Origin: Fen-178 sp049516835
GTDB lineage: Bacteria > Acidobacteriota > Terriglobia > Bryobacterales > Bryobacteraceae
DNA length: 64,000 bases
Reading direction: 5' to 3'
Assembly (NCBI GenBank): GCA_049516835.1
Contig: JBEKSR010000007.1
Span: forward strand, 1 to 64,000
Program-made: the position numbers and the translations under genes
Shown here: positions 9,362 to 18,204 of the stretch, in pieces
How positions within the stretch are numbered: the stretch's first letter is position 1
Layout of the letters: each line of letters starts with the position of its first letter
Notes under the pieces: generated by a model
Told to the model about the DNA's origin: nothing
Seen by the model: only the letters and a program-made list of their open reading frames with translations
Database searches by the model: none

Positions 9362-10783
9362 ATGCAGACAGTCCACATTTCGCCATTCAGCGGCGCCTGG
9401 TATCCGAAGCAGCCTTCCGAGCTGGAGCGCCTCCTGGATAAGGCGTTCGAGCGGTCGCGCCAGCGCACCGGCCCGTTTCTTTTCCCCCACGGTCTCGGTT
9501 ACGTCACGCCACATGCGGGACCGCAATATTCGGGGACCGTGGCGGCCGCGGTATACCGCTCGCTCGAGCAGCAGAAACCGGAACGGATCGTGGTGCTGGC
9601 TTTTCCGCACCACGGCGGCCTCCAGGGAATGGCGATTCCGGACGTCGAGAGGATCGCGACGCCGCTGGGCGAAGTCCCCATCGACCGGGAGTTTGCCCCG
9701 GGGTTCGCGCGGGTCGCCGAAGGCCAGGTCTGCGACCACTCTTTCGAGATTCAGTTGCCTTTCCTGCAAAGGGCCGTCCCCAACGGGCGAGTGACTCCGG
9801 TGTACGTGGGCCGCACGGACGCGGCGGAGCGGCGCGCGGCCGCCGAACGGCTGGCGGCGGCATGGCAGCCCGGTGTGGTCTTCCTGGCGTCGTCCGACTT
9901 CACGCACTATGGCCGCGGTTTCGGGTATGTGCCATTCCCGGCCGACGGCGCCGTCGCTCTGCATCTGCGCGAGTTGGATTTCGAGTGCGCCGAGGCCGCC
10001 GGCAGCCTGGATTCCTCAATGTTCCTGGAAACGCTGGAGGAACGCGGCGCCACCGTCTGCGGTTCGGGCCCCATCTCTCTGCTGCTCGATGTGATGCGCC
10101 TGCTGGGCGGCGATGAAATCTACCAGGCGACCCTGGATTACGAAACATCCGGAGACCTGACCGGGGATTACCGGCATACGGTGAGCTATGCGGCCTTGGG
10201 ATACTTCCGCCGGGCCGCCTTCGATCTGGATACCCCGGACCGCGAGGCGCTGCTCGATAGCGCCGCGGAAACCCTGCGGCGATTGCGCCAAACCGGCGCG
10301 CGCGAGGCCATCCCGGCGCGCGGCGGCTCCGCCGCGTTACAGGCGCGGCGCGGCTGTTTCGTGAGCCTGCACCAGGGCGAAGATCTGCTCGGCTGCCTGG
10401 GAAATTGCCACGGCCGGAAGCCGCTGGCCGAAGAAGCGACGGATCTGGCGCTGGCGGCGGCGCTGGAAGATCCGCGTTTCCGGCCGGCCGCTACGGTCAC
10501 GGGGCCCATCGATATCGAAATCTCGGTGCTCACGCCGTTCCGCCGCATACGCCGGTTGGAGCAGTTCCGGCTGGGCGTTCATGGCGCGTACCTCAAACTG
10601 GGTGGCCACTCCGGGCTTCTGCTGCCGCAGGTGGCCGCGCACGATGAGTGGACCCCCGAGAGTTTCTGGCAGGCGCTCTCGCGCAAGAGCATGCTCGGGC
10701 CGCGCGCCTGGCGCGACCCCAAGGCGCGCCTGAGCGTGTTCGAGGCGCAGGTATTCTCGCGGCTGGGGAAGCCCCTTCCTTGA
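9362..10783 (+). CDS. Fused Memo (AmrB) and AMMECR1 (AmrA) protein
   Basis: 473 residues. Residues 1 to about 270 are a Memo domain, a non-haem-iron dioxygenase-like fold: it has SGAWYP, TPHAGPQYSG, the FPHHGG loop and SSDFTHYG, which carry the metal-ligand positions. Residues about 285-473 are an AMMECR1 domain with GCFVSLHQGEDLLGCLGN, IDIEISVLTPFRRI and LLLPQVA. The family's usual LRGCIG motif reads LLGCLG here, losing the Arg. AmrA and AmrB are usually separate genes beside amrS; here they form one polypeptide 3 nt after amrS, supporting a physical complex. The cellular function of the system is unknown. Confidence 0.9.
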   Translation: MQTVHISPFSGAWYPKQPSELERLLDKAFERSRQRTGPFLFPHGLGYVTPHAGPQYSGTVAAAVYRSLEQQKPERIVVLAFPHHGGLQGMAIPDVERIATPLGEVPIDREFAPGFARVAEGQVCDHSFEIQLPFLQRAVPNGRVTPVYVGRTDAAERRAAAERLAAAWQPGVVFLASSDFTHYGRGFGYVPFPADGAVALHLRELDFECAEAAGSLDSSMFLETLEERGATVCGSGPISLLLDVMRLLGGDEIYQATLDYETSGDLTGDYRHTVSYAALGYFRRAAFDLDTPDREALLDSAAETLRRLRQTGAREAIPARGGSAALQARRGCFVSLHQGEDLLGCLGNCHGRKPLAEEATDLALAAALEDPRFRPAATVTGPIDIEISVLTPFRRIRRLEQFRLGVHGAYLKLGGHSGLLLPQVAAHDEWTPESFWQALSRKSMLGPRAWRDPKARLSVFEAQVFSRLGKPLP

Positions 10784-12818
10784 CTCCGGCCGTCAGGACC
10801 AACTGGTGGATTGCCGCGGCCCTCTGTGGCATCACGCTGCTGGCGTACGCGAATTCATTTGGACTGGGCTTTGCCATGGATTCGCCGATACTCCTCGAGG
10901 ATCCCCGCATTCGAACCGTGAGCGCCGACAACCTGAGCCTGATCTTGCTCCGCGATTACTGGTGGCCAAGCTCCTACTCTGGACTATACCGCCCGGTGAC
11001 GACGGCCTCCTTGCTGATGAACTATGCAATCTTTGAAAATGGGAACAACGCCACTGGGTACCATTGGGTCAACTTCCTCCTGCACACGGGCAATGTCTGG
11101 TTGGTTTTTTTCTCTCCCTGCAACTGTTCCGATGCCGATTGCCAGCCTTCTTCGCGGCCGCATTGTGGGCGGTTCACCCCATCGGAACCGAGTCCGTCAC
11201 CAACATCGCCGGCCGCGCGGACCTGCTGGCGGCCATGGCCGTCCTCGGCGGACTCCTGATTTATGTTCGCGGTGCCGCCCTGCCGGGCCTGCCTGCGGCC
11301 CGGGCCGCGGCGGCCCTGTTCGTGGCCGCCACGGTGGGGGTCTTTTCCAAGGAGAACGCTGCGGTCCTGCCGGGCCTGATGCTGCTCTGGGACATCGCTT
11401 TCGGCACCGGTGCGCCGCGGCAACGAGCATGGCCGCGCGTGGAGCTCTATGGGGCGGTAGCGGTCTCGCTGGCTCTGTTGTGGTGGGTGCGCCGGTTGGT
11501 TTTCGAACCGCTCCCATCGCCTGAAAATGCGTTCTTAGAGAATCCAATTCAGGGCGCCGGTTTCTGGACGGCACGGTTGACCGCTATCAAGGTGATCGGC
11601 CTCGATCTCCGGCTTCTGGCCTGGCCCGCACAACTCTCTTGCGACCGGTCTTATAACCAGATTCCACTGGCCAGTTGGTCGGATCCTCTCGCCAGGCTGG
11701 CGCTGGTAATCGTTACCGCCATTCTGGCCGTTGTTCTGACGCGATATCGGAAGGACCGGTTGATTTTTTTCGCGGCAGGATTCTTTGGAATCACGCTGCT
11801 GCCCACCGCCAATTTGTTGTTTCCGATAGGGTCCATCATGGGCGAACGGTTCTTGTATCTGCCATCGGTGGGATTTGCCATCGCGGTCGTCGCGCTGGCA
11901 TACCGTCTGGAACGCGGGCGGTTCACCACGGTAGTCCTGACGGCCGTCATTGTATTGGCCGCTGCCCGCACGTTCGGCCGGAATTTCACGTGGAGAGACG
12001 ACCTTGCACTCTTCTCCTCAGACGTGCGGACGGCGCCGAACAACTACAGGTTGCACGACTACCAAGCACGCGCGCTTTTCAGGCAAGACCCCGTGCGCAA
12101 CCTCGATCGAGTAATCCAGGAGGCGGAGAATGCGTGGGATATGATTCGTTCGCTGCCACTGGAATTGATTTTCCCGGCTACCCCGAGCAACCTGGGGGGG
12201 TACTACACGGCTAAGGGCGACTTTATGGGAGGGATGCTGACGGCGCAAGGGCGCGCCTGGTATCAGAGATCGCTCGCGGTGCTGCTCCATGCCCGGGAGA
12301 TCGATCGGGCAAGGGAGACGAAATATCAGGAACTGCTGGCCGCGCATGGCAAGCCCCTGGCTCGCTCCGGGTACCAGAAGCTGTACGGAATCCTGGGGCT
12401 TACGTATACCAGGCTGGGGCGTAGCAACGAGGCGTTAGAAGCCTATCGGTTCGGGAGAGCGCTCAATCCCGCGTGGGCGGAGTATTACGACGTGGTGCCC
12501 CCCATTTGCCTGGCCACGGGTAATTCCGAGGGTGCCCGGATCGCGCTCGTCGAGAGGACGCTGGTGCTCGCGGACACTCCGGATACGATAGGCGCTTTAC
12601 GGACACTGTACGGAGGAGTCCCTGGCGGCTCCTGCGCGATCGACTACCTAGGCAGCGCGCCAGCGCTCAATGTGGCGTGTCCCCCGGTCCGCAATGACCT
12701 CTGCCAGGCGTCGGCGGACCTCGCACAGGCGTTTCTCGAAGCGCGCAAACCCGATCGCGCCAGCGAAATCAAGAGCACTGCCATTCAGCGCTACGACTGC
12801 CCCGCCCGCGCCTCTTAG
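10780..12818 (+). pseudogene. GT-C-type membrane protein with TPR tail, interrupted by a -1 frameshift
   Basis: A TTG start at 10780 overlaps the Memo-AMMECR1 stop (TTGA). The frame runs to about 11112, then homology continues in the -1 frame to 12818, giving about 679 residues if joined. The first part has a membrane helix, the loop MDSPILLEDPRI and NYAIFENGNN...HWVNFLLHTGN. The second continues with AALWAVHPIGTESVTNIAGRADLLAAM, about nine helices, then TPR-like repeats (GLTYTRLGRSNEALEAY). This is the TMTC/O-mannosyltransferase-like GT-C architecture. The break lies in a run of seven T (11105-11111) forming the heptamer T TTT TTC (11106-11112). A one-base indel, sequencing error or programmed slippage could explain it. 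Confidence 0.75.
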
Positions 12819-14101
12819 CAGACCAGGTCTTCCCGGCCGATCTTGAAATTCTCGAGGTTGCCCAGCACGGTGAGGGCGATCTGCCGGGCGTCGAAGAAGG
12901 AACGCGCGATGTTCTGGATGTCGCCGGCGCTCACCGCTTCGATGCTCTCCAGCAGTTCGTCCAGGCTGAAGAAACGGCCGAAATACATCTCCTGGCGCGC
13001 CAGGTTCGACATGCGGCTGCCGGTGGATTCCAGGCTCAGCATCAGCGAGCCTTTCAGATGGTCCTTGGCCCGGCGCAGTTCTTCCCCGCCCACGGGCTCC
13101 TCCTTGAGCAGGCGAAACTCGCCGGTGACCGCGTGCACCACCTTGCGGGCCGATTCAATCGACGTTCCGGCATAGACGGACAGGCAGCCCGTGTCGCGAT
13201 ACGGGCTTAATTCGGAGAAGACGGCGTAGGCCAGGCCCTGGCGTTCGCGGATGTTCTGAAACAGCCGCGAACTCATGCCGCCGCCCAGCAGCGTGTTGAG
13301 CACATAACAGGCAAAGCGCTGCTGGTGCCGCATGGGGTAGGAGGGCACACCCAGGCAAAGATGCACCTGCTCGAGCGCCTTCTTGTGGCGCAGCGCGATG
13401 CGCGCGTGCGTGTTGGGGACGCTGTCCGGAGGCGCCGGAGCGCCCGGTGGGAGCGTCTCGAAGTGCTCTCGCACCAGCGCCACCAGGCGGTCGTGCGTGA
13501 GGTTGCCGGCGGCCGTCACGAACAGGTTGGAGGGCGTGTAGACGGCGGCATAGTAAGCCTGGATGGCGCCGCGGCTGAAGCGCTTGACGGTCTCGCGGGT
13601 GCCCAGGATCGACTTTCCGAGCGCATGGTCCTTCCAGAAGTTGGCGGAAAAGATCTCGTGGACCAGGTAGTCGGGGCTGTCGTTCTCCATCTTGATCTCT
13701 TCCAGGATGACGCCCTTTTCCTTCTCGATATCTTCTTCGCGGAAGAGCGGGTGGAGCACCAGGTCCGCCAGGACGTCGAAGGCCAGCGAGAGGTGCTCGT
13801 CGAGCACCTTGGTATTGAAGCTCACCAGCTCTTTGGCGGTGAAAGCGTCCAGGTTGCCGCCGATGGAATCCACCGAGCGCGCGATCTGTTCGGCTGTGCG
13901 GTGCGTGGTGCCCTTGAACAGCATGTGCTCGATGAAGTGCGAAATGCCGTTCTGCTCCGGCGTTTCACGGCGCGAGCCGGCGCCCAGCCACACCCCCACC
14001 GACACCGAGCGGACGTGGGGCATGGTTTCCGTGATCACACGCATGCCGTTGGCAAGCGTGGCCGCCTCGACGTCCCGCACGGGATTCTTGGATGAAGACA
14101 T
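12815..14101 (-). CDS. M16 family zinc metallopeptidase
   Basis: 428 residues. The inverted zinc motif HFIEH (His55, Glu58, His59) and the downstream EKEKGVILEEIKM glutamate segment identify an M16 peptidase related to mitochondrial processing peptidase beta subunit and YmxG/PqqL. No signal peptide is visible, so a cytoplasmic location is likely. C-terminal residues 190-420 form the second, non-catalytic M16 half (ALEQVHLCLG, LLGGGMSSRLFQNIRE). Its 3' end overlaps the convergent GT-C gene by 4 bp and its start faces rlmN across 45 bp. Confidence 0.93.
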   Translation of the reverse strand: MSSSKNPVRDVEAATLANGMRVITETMPHVRSVSVGVWLGAGSRRETPEQNGISHFIEHMLFKGTTHRTAEQIARSVDSIGGNLDAFTAKELVSFNTKVLDEHLSLAFDVLADLVLHPLFREEDIEKEKGVILEEIKMENDSPDYLVHEIFSANFWKDHALGKSILGTRETVKRFSRGAIQAYYAAVYTPSNLFVTAAGNLTHDRLVALVREHFETLPPGAPAPPDSVPNTHARIALRHKKALEQVHLCLGVPSYPMRHQQRFACYVLNTLLGGGMSSRLFQNIRERQGLAYAVFSELSPYRDTGCLSVYAGTSIESARKVVHAVTGEFRLLKEEPVGGEELRRAKDHLKGSLMLSLESTGSRMSNLARQEMYFGRFFSLDELLESIEAVSAGDIQNIARSFFDARQIALTVLGNLENFKIGREDLVC

Positions 14102-14113
14102 GCCGGAAGGAAT

Positions 14114-14135
14114 GGAACAGCCCGTTCCTTATAAC
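14114..14135 (+). promoter_or_regulatory. Probable rlmN promoter with small inverted repeat
   Basis: A TATAAC -10 box (14130-14135) lies 11 nt before the rlmN ATG, directly after the inverted repeat GGAAC...GTTCC (14114-14118 and 14124-14128). No good -35 box is seen, and the short distance implies a very short leader. Confidence 0.35.
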
Positions 14136-14146
14136 ATGATAATTGA

Positions 14147-15190
14147 ATGTCCCAACCGCTTGTGGGCATGGACCTTGCCGATCTGCGCGAGGCTCTGGGC
14201 CCCGGCCAGCCGGAGTACCGGGCCAAGCAGCTCTACCAGGCGATCTACCGCGGGCAAGCGTCCGGCCTGGCGCGGGTCTCCACGCTTCCGGCCGGTCTGC
14301 GCCACGACCTTGCGGAGAGGCATTCCATGGGGCTGCCCGAAATCGCGCGGCGCTATGAATCGGCCGACGGCACGCGGCGGTACCTGCTCGGTCTGGAAGA
14401 CGGCCGGACCGTCGAAACCGTCCTCATGCCGGAGGGCCGGCGCGATACCATCTGCATCTCGAGCCAGGTGGGCTGCCCGGTGGATTGCAGGTTTTGCATG
14501 ACGGCGCTGCTGGGCCTGGAGCGCAACCTGACGGCCGGGGAGATAGTGGGGCAAGTGCTGGTGGCGGCGCGGGACAAACAGGCTGCGCGGCTCAACATCG
14601 TGATGATGGGGCAGGGCGAGCCGCTGCTCAATCTCGAGAACGTCGTCAAGGCCACGCGCCTTCTGCTCGACCCCGCCGGTTTTGGATTGTCGCCGCGCCG
14701 CATCACGGTTTCCACCGCGGGAATCACTCCGCGCATCGCCGAGCTGGGGCGCGAGCCGGTGCGCCCCAGGCTGGCCGTTTCTCTCAATGCCTCCACCGAG
14801 GAGATGCGCCGGGAACTGATGCCCATCACCCGCAAATACCATCTGAAGGAATTGATGGAGGCGTGCAAGGCGTATCCGTTGCGCCCCTGGGAGAAGTTGT
14901 CCTTCGAATACGTGCTATTGAAAGACGTGAATGACACGGATGCCGACGCGCGCCGCGTGGTAAAGCTCCTGGCGAACCTGAATGCCAAGCTGAACCTGAT
15001 TGCGCTCAACCCGGGGCCGGAGATTCCCTACCAGGCGCCCAGCCCGGAGCGCGTGGCGAGCTTCCAGCAGATTGTGCGCCGCTCGTTCGCCTGCTTCATT
15101 CGCAAGCCGCGCGGCCTGGACATCTACGCGGCCTGCGGGCAGCTCAATCTCAAAGGTGGGGCAGGCTTCAGCCTGCCAACAATTACCTAA
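14147..15190 (+). CDS. rlmN: 23S rRNA (adenine-2503-C2)-methyltransferase
   Basis: 347 residues. The radical SAM motif CPVDCRFC places cluster ligands at Cys110, Cys114 and Cys117, and the conserved methyl-carrying Cys is in YAACGQLN near residue 330. The helical N-terminal domain (LREALGPGQPEYRAKQLYQAIY) is typical. The enzyme methylates C2 of A2503 in 23S rRNA and A37 of some tRNAs, affecting decoding fidelity. The final residues GGAGFSLPTIT after NLK come from a GTGGGGC palindrome, so the C-terminus has been replaced or extended by repeat sequence. It is transcribed divergently from the M16 peptidase. Confidence 0.95.
   Translation: MSQPLVGMDLADLREALGPGQPEYRAKQLYQAIYRGQASGLARVSTLPAGLRHDLAERHSMGLPEIARRYESADGTRRYLLGLEDGRTVETVLMPEGRRDTICISSQVGCPVDCRFCMTALLGLERNLTAGEIVGQVLVAARDKQAARLNIVMMGQGEPLLNLENVVKATRLLLDPAGFGLSPRRITVSTAGITPRIAELGREPVRPRLAVSLNASTEEMRRELMPITRKYHLKELMEACKAYPLRPWEKLSFEYVLLKDVNDTDADARRVVKLLANLNAKLNLIALNPGPEIPYQAPSPERVASFQQIVRRSFACFIRKPRGLDIYAACGQLNLKGGAGFSLPTIT
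15156..15177. repeat. GTGGGGC-family repeat inside the rlmN 3' end
   Basis: GTGGGGCAGGC, TTCA, GCCTGCC: the canonical short form with a perfect 7-bp stem. It is read in frame as GGAGFSLP at the RlmN C-terminus and the stop follows 9 nt later. Confidence 0.8.
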
Positions 15191-16011
15191 ATCTTCTGCA
15201 CCCGCCGCAGCGTGTACAGTTCCGGTCTCATGTTGTCGTGCTCCAGGCGCTTCCAATCGTCGCTGACGTGGATCAGCTTGCCGCTGATGTGGTTGGAGCG
15301 CTCCGAAGCCAGGAAGAGCGCGAGTTGAATCTGCTTCTCCGGAGCCACGCCGCCGGTGATGCGCACCTGCTCGGCTTCTTCGATTTCCCTGCGGCCGGCC
15401 CGCTCCTCGCCGGCGTGCAGGATCTCATCGGTCATGTGGGTGTAGGCGCCGCCGGGCGAGATCGAGTTCACCTGCACGTTGTGGTCGCGCACCTCGTCGG
15501 CCAGGCACTCGGCAAACCGTGCGACGGCGGCCTTGGATGCCGCGTACGCGCCGAAATTGGCGCGCGAATGGCTCGACCCGCCGCCCACGATCAGGATGAT
15601 TTTGCCGGAGCGCTTCTCGATCATCGGGGGCAGCGCCGCGCGGCATGAATTCACCGTGCCGATCAGGTTGATCTCGATGGTTTCATTCCACACCTTGGGC
15701 CTGGTGGAGAGAAGCGGCCCAATGGGCCCTTGAACGCCCGCCGCGGCGACCAGCACATCGAGCGAGCCGAACTCGGTCCGCATGCGGTCCACCGCGGCGG
15801 TCATCTGCTCCAGGTCGCGCACGTCGGCGCGAAGGCGGAGGGCATGGCCTCCGGCGTGCTCGATTTCCATCTTGGCGAGGTCCAGTTCGGCTTGGCTGCG
15901 CGCCAGCAACCCCACGCGCGCGCCCGCCTGGGCGAAGCCCATGGCCAATCGCTTCCCAACCCCCCGGCCGGCGCCGGTGATAAGGACGCTTTTATCTCGA
16001 ATGGTGGTCAA
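15187..16011 (-). CDS. Short-chain dehydrogenase/reductase
   Basis: 274 residues from a TTG at 16011; no upstream ATG is in frame and the NAD(P)-binding strand begins right after it. The Rossmann motif TGAGRGVG (residues 12-19), the NxAG-equivalent VAAAGVQG, the Ser of the catalytic triad in VGGGSSHS and YAASK (Tyr near residue 155) are all present, so it should be an active NAD(P)(H)-dependent oxidoreductase. Substrate cannot be told. The tail is longer than usual (ends with VRRVQKI-like basic residues). The stop overlaps the convergent rlmN gene by 4 bp. Confidence 0.88.
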   Translation of the reverse strand: MTTIRDKSVLITGAGRGVGKRLAMGFAQAGARVGLLARSQAELDLAKMEIEHAGGHALRLRADVRDLEQMTAAVDRMRTEFGSLDVLVAAAGVQGPIGPLLSTRPKVWNETIEINLIGTVNSCRAALPPMIEKRSGKIILIVGGGSSHSRANFGAYAASKAAVARFAECLADEVRDHNVQVNSISPGGAYTHMTDEILHAGEERAGRREIEEAEQVRITGGVAPEKQIQLALFLASERSNHISGKLIHVSDDWKRLEHDNMRPELYTLRRVQKI

Positions 16012-16190
16012 GGATTAGCTCTCAGGCTCACACTGCGATTGTAATCCGCTTTCGTGCCGGCGGAGCAAAGACTGCGTTCGTTGCGGCGGATTCTGCACGC
16101 GGCTTGGCGGCAACCTTCGCCAGATCGTCGAATCCCGCCTGCGCCGCCGTTTTCACCGGAACGGTACTGCACGTGCTCTCACATTCTAAA

Positions 16191-16649
16191 ATGAGGACAT
16201 ATTCGACCACTACAATTACCGGAGCCATCCTGACGGCCCTCCTCTTCGCGTTCTCCGCCGTCGCGCGCGACCACAGTGCCCTGAACGGCACCTGGACGCT
16301 GGTGCCCGCCAAGAGCGATTTTGCCGGCCAGCCCGTCGTTCAAACCGGCACCGTGACGATCTCCGATCGCGAGGGCATCATCATCGTCTCGCGCAGTTTC
16401 AAGTACGAAGGCGCCACCGAGACCTTCTTCTACCGCGACATCACCGACGCTGAGAACAACGCCACGATTCGCACCGGCAAAGACCTCAAGAGCAGGACCA
16501 GGTGGGATCGCGACGTCCTGAAGGTGACCACCACGCAATCCGGCGCGGTTACTCTCGAAAACTACACCCTGGCCGCGGATGGCACGATGATGGTCAGCGT
16601 CGTAAGGCCGGAGCACAAGCCCATCACCCTCGTCTTCCAGCGCCAATAG
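16191..16649 (+). CDS. Small secreted protein of unknown function
   Basis: 152 residues from the ATG at 16191, which opens a standard signal peptide (hydrophobic AILTALLFAFSAVA). Starting further upstream would bury the signal peptide. The mature part begins with LNGTWTLVPAKSDF and is rich in beta-strand patterns (TVTISDREGIIIVSR, TTQSGAVTLENYTL), a layout I associate with lipocalin-like acidobacterial secreted proteins of unknown role. No catalytic motif is seen. It sits tail to tail with the S4-domain gene, 12 nt apart. The 180 bp upstream (16012-16190) hold no gene. Confidence 0.7.
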   Translation: MRTYSTTTITGAILTALLFAFSAVARDHSALNGTWTLVPAKSDFAGQPVVQTGTVTISDREGIIIVSRSFKYEGATETFFYRDITDAENNATIRTGKDLKSRTRWDRDVLKVTTTQSGAVTLENYTLAADGTMMVSVVRPEHKPITLVFQRQ

Positions 16650-16661
16650 AGCGGATTCGCC

Positions 16662-17042
16662 TCACACTCTACGCCGGAGCCGGTTGATTTCACGGCGATC
16701 GCGTTTCGATGGCTGGCCTTCCCGCAACGCTTCGAAATGCGGCATCGCTCTGCGCTCTTCCGCCAATTTTAGCCGCGACTCCCGGCTCGCCTCTGTCTCA
16801 TGGTAGAGCGTCTGCGCGACCGCCGCCGGGCCGCGCATCTCACTAAGAGCCAGGACCTCCACCTGAAAGTCGCCGCCGTCGTTCTTAACCTGCAGCAGGT
16901 CGCCGGCCCGGACCTCGCGCGCCGCTTTGGCTCGTTGTCCATTGCACTCAATCCTGCCGAGTTCACATGCCCGTCGAGCGAGCGTGCGCGTCTTGAAGAA
17001 TCGGGCGGCCCAAAGCCACTTGTCCATTCTCACGCCGGTCAT
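16662..17042 (-). CDS. S4-domain RNA-binding protein, Hsp15-like
   Basis: 126 residues. An S4 RNA-binding fold covers residues 5-65 (MDKWLWAARFFKTRTLARRACELGRIECNGQ...VRAGDLLQV). The basic C-terminal tail (KRDRREINRLRRR) resembles Hsp15, which recognises stalled 50S subunits carrying peptidyl-tRNA. An internal ATG six codons in (MDKWLW) is an alternative start. It stands alone between a secreted-protein gene and a dehydrogenase, so context adds nothing. Confidence 0.85.
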   Translation of the reverse strand: MTGVRMDKWLWAARFFKTRTLARRACELGRIECNGQRAKAAREVRAGDLLQVKNDGGDFQVEVLALSEMRGPAAVAQTLYHETEASRESRLKLAEERRAMPHFEALREGQPSKRDRREINRLRRRV

Positions 17043-17117
17043 AATCCCATTCTCGTATCGGGGCGGGACCTCCCGCGGTTATAATGCTACTGGGGCTGTT
17101 GCACACGAGGCGCTGAA

Positions 17118-17240
17118 TTGCTCACTTGTCCCGAATGCGAGATCGGTCTGCCGGATGGCACGCGCCGGCGCCGCGTGTGCGGCCGGCTTCCGGCCCTGTC
17201 CCCTTTTCCCGAGGATATGCAGTTCGAGAGGGTGGAATAG
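17118..17240 (+). CDS. Candidate 40-residue zinc-ribbon-like protein
   Basis: A TTG at 17118 with GAGG 7 nt upstream opens LLTCPECEIGLPDG...RVCGRLPAL, ending at a TAG 22 nt before the dehydrogenase ATG. One CPEC knuckle and a lone VCG are visible, so a full zinc ribbon is not formed. It may be a decayed zinc-ribbon gene or chance; position and ribosome binding site are the only support. Confidence 0.28.
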   Translation: MLTCPECEIGLPDGTRRRRVCGRLPALSPFPEDMQFERVE

Positions 17241-17262
17241 GGCCGGGAGAGGCCCGACTGCC

Positions 17263-18138
17263 ATGAGGATTGGCTTCATCGGACTCGGAAAAATGGGTTC
17301 CGCCATGGCGCGCAATCTGCTGCGCGCCGGCCACCAGGTGGCCGCCTACAATCGCAGCCGCGAGAAGGCGGAAGCGTTGGCCGGCGAGGGCGCGCGCGCC
17401 GCCGATTCACCCGCGGATGCCTGCCGCGAATCCCAAGCCGCCATCACCATGCTGGCCGACGATCGGGCCGTCGAGCAGATCGTCTTTGGCGAAAATGGCG
17501 TGGCCTCCGCGCTGGCCAGCGGCTCCATCCATGTCTCGAGCAGCACCATCAGCACGGCGCTGGCGCGGCGGCTCGCCGCCGAGCACGCCCAGCGGGGACA
17601 GGGGTACCTGAGTGCTCCGGTTTTCGGCCGTCCCGAAGCGGCCCAGAGCCGGAAGCTCATTGTGGTCGCCGCCGGTCCAAGCGAGCTGGTGGAACTCTGC
17701 CGCCCGCTGTTCGACGCCATCGGGCGCCAGACCTCCGTGGCCGGCTCCGAGCCGTGGCAGGCCAACGCGGTGAAGCTGTGCGGGAATTTCATGCTCGCTA
17801 GCATGATCGAGGCCTTCGGAGAAGCCTACGCGACGCTGCGAAAGGCGGGCGTCGATCCTCTCGTTTTCCTGGAAATCATCAACAGCCTGTTTGCGTCGCC
17901 GGTCTACGGAAACTACGGCCGCATCATCGCCGACGAGCAGTTCTCCCCGGCGGGATTCGCCTTGAAGCTGGGGTTGAAGGACATGCGCCTGGCGCTCGAA
18001 ACGGCCGAGGAGTGCGCCGCGCCCATGCCGTTGGCCAGCCTCATTCGCGATCATCTCCTTTCCGCCATGGCGCATGGGCAAGCCGACCTGGATTGGTCCA
18101 GCATGGCGCGGGTGCTGGCGCGAAACGCGGGACTGTGA
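17263..18138 (+). CDS. NAD(P)-dependent dehydrogenase, 3-hydroxyisobutyrate dehydrogenase family
   Basis: 291 residues from the ATG at 17263, preceded by GGGAGAGG at 10 nt spacing; longer in-frame starts lack this. The N-terminus is a Rossmann domain (MRIGFIGLGKMGSAM, residues 1-15). The substrate loop VSSSTIS and the catalytic-lysine region NAVKLCGNF (Lys near 171) follow, then the all-helical domain. This family includes 3-hydroxyisobutyrate, tartronate semialdehyde and GLYR1-type succinic semialdehyde reductases. The residues seen do not decide among them. A hairpin lies directly downstream. Confidence 0.88.
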   Translation: MRIGFIGLGKMGSAMARNLLRAGHQVAAYNRSREKAEALAGEGARAADSPADACRESQAAITMLADDRAVEQIVFGENGVASALASGSIHVSSSTISTALARRLAAEHAQRGQGYLSAPVFGRPEAAQSRKLIVVAAGPSELVELCRPLFDAIGRQTSVAGSEPWQANAVKLCGNFMLASMIEAFGEAYATLRKAGVDPLVFLEIINSLFASPVYGNYGRIIADEQFSPAGFALKLGLKDMRLALETAEECAAPMPLASLIRDHLLSAMAHGQADLDWSSMARVLARNAGL

Positions 18139-18153
18139 AGGCGCCGGAAACCA

Positions 18154-18175
18154 GCGTCCCGAGGAGTCGGGACGC
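18154..18175. terminator. Hairpin between convergent genes
   Basis: GCGTCCCGA (18154-18162), loop GGAG, TCGGGACGC (18167-18175): a perfect 9-bp stem between the dehydrogenase stop and the M28 peptidase stop. It could end transcription from both sides, although no T-run is present. Confidence 0.55.
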
Positions 18176-18204
18176 GGCAGGCACGAGTGCCCGCGCCGCT
18201 GGGC

